DNA of 59,403 nucleotides from Scytonema sp. RU_4_4 (GTDB lineage Bacteria > Cyanobacteriota > Cyanobacteriia > Cyanobacteriales > Nostocaceae). The stretch lies in assembly GCA_012031965.1 (NCBI GenBank), contig JAAUSC010000012.1, positions 1 through 59,403 of the forward strand, in the 5' to 3' direction. Made by a program: the position numbers and the translations under genes. This document shows positions 57,143-59,403 of this stretch, piece after piece (within the stretch, counting starts at the first letter, position 1; each line of letters opens with the position of its first letter). Below the pieces are notes generated by a model. The model ran no database searches, was not told the origin of the DNA, and was given only the letters and a program-made list of their open reading frames with translations.

Positions 57143-58489
57143 ATGATGCTCATGCAGGATGTCCGTAATTCGGCTGTTGACATTGCCGACTTAAACCAGC
57201 TCAAGTTGGATTTGAATGGTACACAACCCGTAGATGTGGGAGAGTATATTACACACTTGCCCAAGCAAAAGCGGGCGATCGCATTCCGGTTACTCAATAA
57301 ACACCAAGCAATTGATGTTTTTGAATATCTACCTTCACAAGTGCAGGAAGAAATTATAAATTCCCTGCATGACGTTCAAGTTGCACAAATTGTCGAGGCG
57401 ATGAGTCCGGATGAACGTGCAGAATTGTTTGACGAGTTACCCGCTGGAGTTGTCAAACGTCTGTTGCAAGAACTGAGTCCGGAACAGCGGCAAGCAACAG
57501 CAACGATTCTCGGCTATGCTGAAGGCACCGCAGGACGCGTGATGACAACAGAATATGTGCGGTTGCGACAAGGGCTGACTGTCGGAGAGGCTTTAAGTAA
57601 AATCCGCTGTCAGGACGAAGATAAAGAAACGATTTACTATGCCTACGTGACAGATGATAACCGCAAGCTAGTGAGTGTTGTCTCACTACGACAGCTACTT
57701 TTTACCTTTCCTGATGTTCTCATCAGAGATATTGCTAGCGGTCGTGTCATTAAGGTAAGAACAGAAATGCCCCAGGAAGAAGTTGCCCAAATCATGAAGC
57801 GATATGACTTAATCGCTGTCCCTGTGGTTGACCGAGAAGAGAGACTGGTGGGTATTGTCACGATTGATGATGTGATCGATATTTTGGAAGAAGAAGCTAC
57901 AGAAGATATTCAAAAGTTGGCGGGTGTGAGTGGCGATGAAACAGCTTTGTCTTCTCCTCAAACCACCATTCGCAAGCGATTACCTTGGTTGCTGGGAAAT
58001 ATTGCTTTATACATTGGTGCTGCTAGTGCGATTTCTCCTTTTCAAAGAGTCATTTCACAAGTGCCAGTTTTAGCAATCATCATGCCAATTTTGGCTAATA
58101 GTAGTGGAAATGTTGCCTTTCAGGTAGTATCAGTGACAGTACGTAGTCTAGGTGTCGGGGAAGTTACACCAAATGACACGATGCCACTTCTCCGTAAAGA
58201 GATTCTAGCGGGTATAGGTACAGCAATAGCATTAGGTATAGCTCTTGGTACACTATCGCTACTTTGGTCGCCTCCACATGAACGTTGGGTATCGATAGTT
58301 GCAGGGCTAGTGATGGTCGTGAATGTACTACTAGCAGCCTCTCTGGGAACAGTACTACCAATGACTTTGAAGCGGTTAAACCTCGATCCAGCCCTCATTA
58401 GTGGTCCTTTGTTGACTACAACTTTAGATGCGATTGGGTTTTTTACTTTCCTGTCGATGATTTCAGTAGCGTTGCAGATATTTAGGTAG
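57143..58489 (+). CDS. mgtE: Magnesium transporter MgtE
   Basis: About 448 residues. N-terminal superhelical domain (FRLLNKHQAIDVFEYLPSQV; MSPDERAELFDELPAGVVKR), then two CBS modules (TAGRVMTTEYVRLRQGLTVG; IAVPVVDREERLVGIVTIDD) that sense Mg2+, and a C-terminal five-helix membrane domain with the selective segment PVLAIIMPILANSSGNVAFQ. ATG 57143 follows GGAGG. A CBS-gated channel for Mg2+ uptake; Mg2+ keeps it shut. Stands alone, with a leader hairpin upstream and a terminator-like hairpin downstream. Confidence 0.94.
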   Translation: MMLMQDVRNSAVDIADLNQLKLDLNGTQPVDVGEYITHLPKQKRAIAFRLLNKHQAIDVFEYLPSQVQEEIINSLHDVQVAQIVEAMSPDERAELFDELPAGVVKRLLQELSPEQRQATATILGYAEGTAGRVMTTEYVRLRQGLTVGEALSKIRCQDEDKETIYYAYVTDDNRKLVSVVSLRQLLFTFPDVLIRDIASGRVIKVRTEMPQEEVAQIMKRYDLIAVPVVDREERLVGIVTIDDVIDILEEEATEDIQKLAGVSGDETALSSPQTTIRKRLPWLLGNIALYIGAASAISPFQRVISQVPVLAIIMPILANSSGNVAFQVVSVTVRSLGVGEVTPNDTMPLLRKEILAGIGTAIALGIALGTLSLLWSPPHERWVSIVAGLVMVVNVLLAASLGTVLPMTLKRLNLDPALISGPLLTTTLDAIGFFTFLSMISVALQIFR

Positions 58490-58511
58490 GTGTTGTCCAA
58501 AAAAATTAGGC

Positions 58512-58539
58512 TTGTAGTCGCGCTGAAGCGCAACTACAA
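58512..58539. terminator. Hairpin between mgtE and rfbC
   Basis: TTGTAGTCGCGCT and AGCGCAACTACAA pair with one mismatch around a 2-base loop. It lies between converging genes and could stop both, though no T run follows. Resembles a common cyanobacterial small repeat. Confidence 0.6.
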
Positions 58540-58620
58540 ACCAGTTTCTAATTGTGTTGTCTATAGTTTCTATATCGTGATTCCGGAATTTTGAAAATAG
58601 ATTTTATCCGTGGTGCTATA

Positions 58621-59223
58621 CTACAAGTTCATGACCAACTCAGTTCTAGCACTGACTTGCTTGCAAGTATACTCTGATTCTGCAAACACTTCCGCCTCTT
58701 TCAATCGCTTACCTGCTCGATCTTTAGTAGAGAGAATGGGTTCTACTTTGATGGGCCAAGCGATCGCTAAATCAGGGTCGCTCCACAGCAGACTACGTTC
58801 ATGCTCTGGCGCGTAGTAGTTTGTAGTTTTGTAAAGTACCTCAGCATATTCTGAAACCACTAAAAAACCGTGAGCAAAACCTGCAGGTATCCACAGTTGC
58901 TGCTTGTTCTTGGCGTTCAAATGAACGCCGACCCATTGACCGAAATACTTAGAATTAGCCCTCAAGTCCACAGCCACATCAAACACTTCACCAAGGACAA
59001 CTCTCACCAATTTACCTTGAGGTTGCTTGATTTGATAGTGCAGACCGCGTAGTACGTTTTGAGTTGAGCGAGAATGATTGTCTTGCACGAAATGTAAGGC
59101 AACACTTGCCTTTTCTCGCAAAACTTGCTCATTGTAACTTTCGTAGAAAAAGCCACGCTCATCTTCAAAAACTCGCGGTTCAATTATCAGTACATCGGGA
59201 ATTTCAGTTTGTATAACTTTCAC
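58621..59223 (-). CDS. rfbC: dTDP-4-dehydrorhamnose 3,5-epimerase
   Basis: Third step of dTDP-L-rhamnose synthesis. 200 residues, 15-20 more than usual at the C terminus. Signs: FEDERGFFYESYNEQVL, VQDNHSRSTQNVLRGLHYQ with the catalytic His, VFDVAVDLRANSKYFGQWVG, and WIPAGFAHGFLVVSE. It starts with GTG at 59223 with AGAGGG about 8 bases upstream. Rhamnose may enter the surface polysaccharide made by genes at the left end. Its rfbA, rfbB and rfbD partners are not in the window. Confidence 0.93.
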   Translation of the reverse strand: MKVIQTEIPDVLIIEPRVFEDERGFFYESYNEQVLREKASVALHFVQDNHSRSTQNVLRGLHYQIKQPQGKLVRVVLGEVFDVAVDLRANSKYFGQWVGVHLNAKNKQQLWIPAGFAHGFLVVSEYAEVLYKTTNYYAPEHERSLLWSDPDLAIAWPIKVEPILSTKDRAGKRLKEAEVFAESEYTCKQVSARTELVMNL

Positions 59224-59356
59224 AATTTTACCCTCTAAAGTGCTGCGCTCTTCATGGCTTAAGCCTAGGACTTACGCACGCTCACAAATTGACCATCATG
59301 TGAATAACGAGATTTGGTCGTTCCAGACTGTTGGCGATCTGCGCTCCGCGCAGCAG

Positions 59357-59385
59357 CGTTTGCGCAGCGCCCCCTTAGGGGCTAG
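59357..59385. repeat. 29-bp repeat, inverted copy of 30600-30628
   Basis: Exactly the reverse complement of 30600-30628. Sits in the gap near the right edge. The motif AGGACTTACGCA lies about 85 bases upstream, at 59269. Confidence 0.9.
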
Positions 59386-59403
59386 CTATCGCCTAAAACA
59401 GAT

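Overview
The window reads as chromosomal DNA of a filamentous, probably heterocyst-forming cyanobacterium (Nostocales). The evidence is ndhH, a Psb34-type photosystem II assembly protein, a CruA/CruP-type lycopene cyclase, a ThiO-ThiG fusion, many GCGATCGC (HIP1) octamers, and abundant short tandem repeats in gene gaps. A genus cannot be fixed from sequence inspection. No CRISPR array, rRNA operon, prophage or intact insertion sequence was seen.

Layout. 0-8.5 kb is a surface-polysaccharide locus: a frameshifted Wzx-like flippase, a membrane acyltransferase, the GDP-fucose pair fcl and gmd, an initiating sugar-phosphate transferase, a GT4 glycosyltransferase and a CSP41-like epimerase. rfbC at the far right end has a related role. 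8.7-11.3 kb holds an MFS transporter, tRNA-Arg(ACG), moaC and a transposase scrap. 11.4-16.8 kb is a signalling cluster: CheB, a receiver protein, CheR fused to PAS domains and a long coiled coil, and a PAS histidine kinase. 16.8-23.9 kb is housekeeping: rsmH, ndhH, a frameshifted MidA-type methyltransferase, a beta-hydroxyacid dehydrogenase and a lipid acyltransferase. 24-30.5 kb is accessory: a GH31 relic cut by a MITE, an HTH-NACHT NTPase, an antitoxin/RES-toxin pair and an orphan membrane protein. 30.8-44.3 kb holds a TPR protein, Psb34, thiO-thiG, cimA, a broken lycopene cyclase and small cyanobacterial proteins. 45-49.5 kb holds an HTH/NB-ARC/WD40 protein with a frameshift, and a bicupin. 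49.7-53.2 kb is an Ig-like exported protein followed by a DUF1980/permease pair. 53.6-57 kb is a graveyard of metalloprotease, peptidyl-prolyl isomerase and RTX fragments with tRNA-Cys. mgtE and rfbC close the window.

Two themes recur. First, repeats shape genes. Heptads of the AATGACT/AGTCATT type supply or abut start and stop codons of several genes. Purine/pyrimidine snap-back tracts and GC-rich interspersed repeats lie inside the coding sequences of the sugar transferase, MidA, the lycopene cyclase and the ThiO-ThiG linker. Second, four otherwise intact genes (flippase, MidA, lycopene cyclase, NB-ARC/WD40) each need a one-base correction. Either the assembly has indel errors or these loci are being lost or phase-switched.

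The best candidates for a functional accessory system are the NACHT/RES-toxin segment at 25.0-29.7 kb, whose nearest families are linked to phage defence, and the CheB/CheR-PAS/kinase cluster, which has no visible chemoreceptor or CheA.
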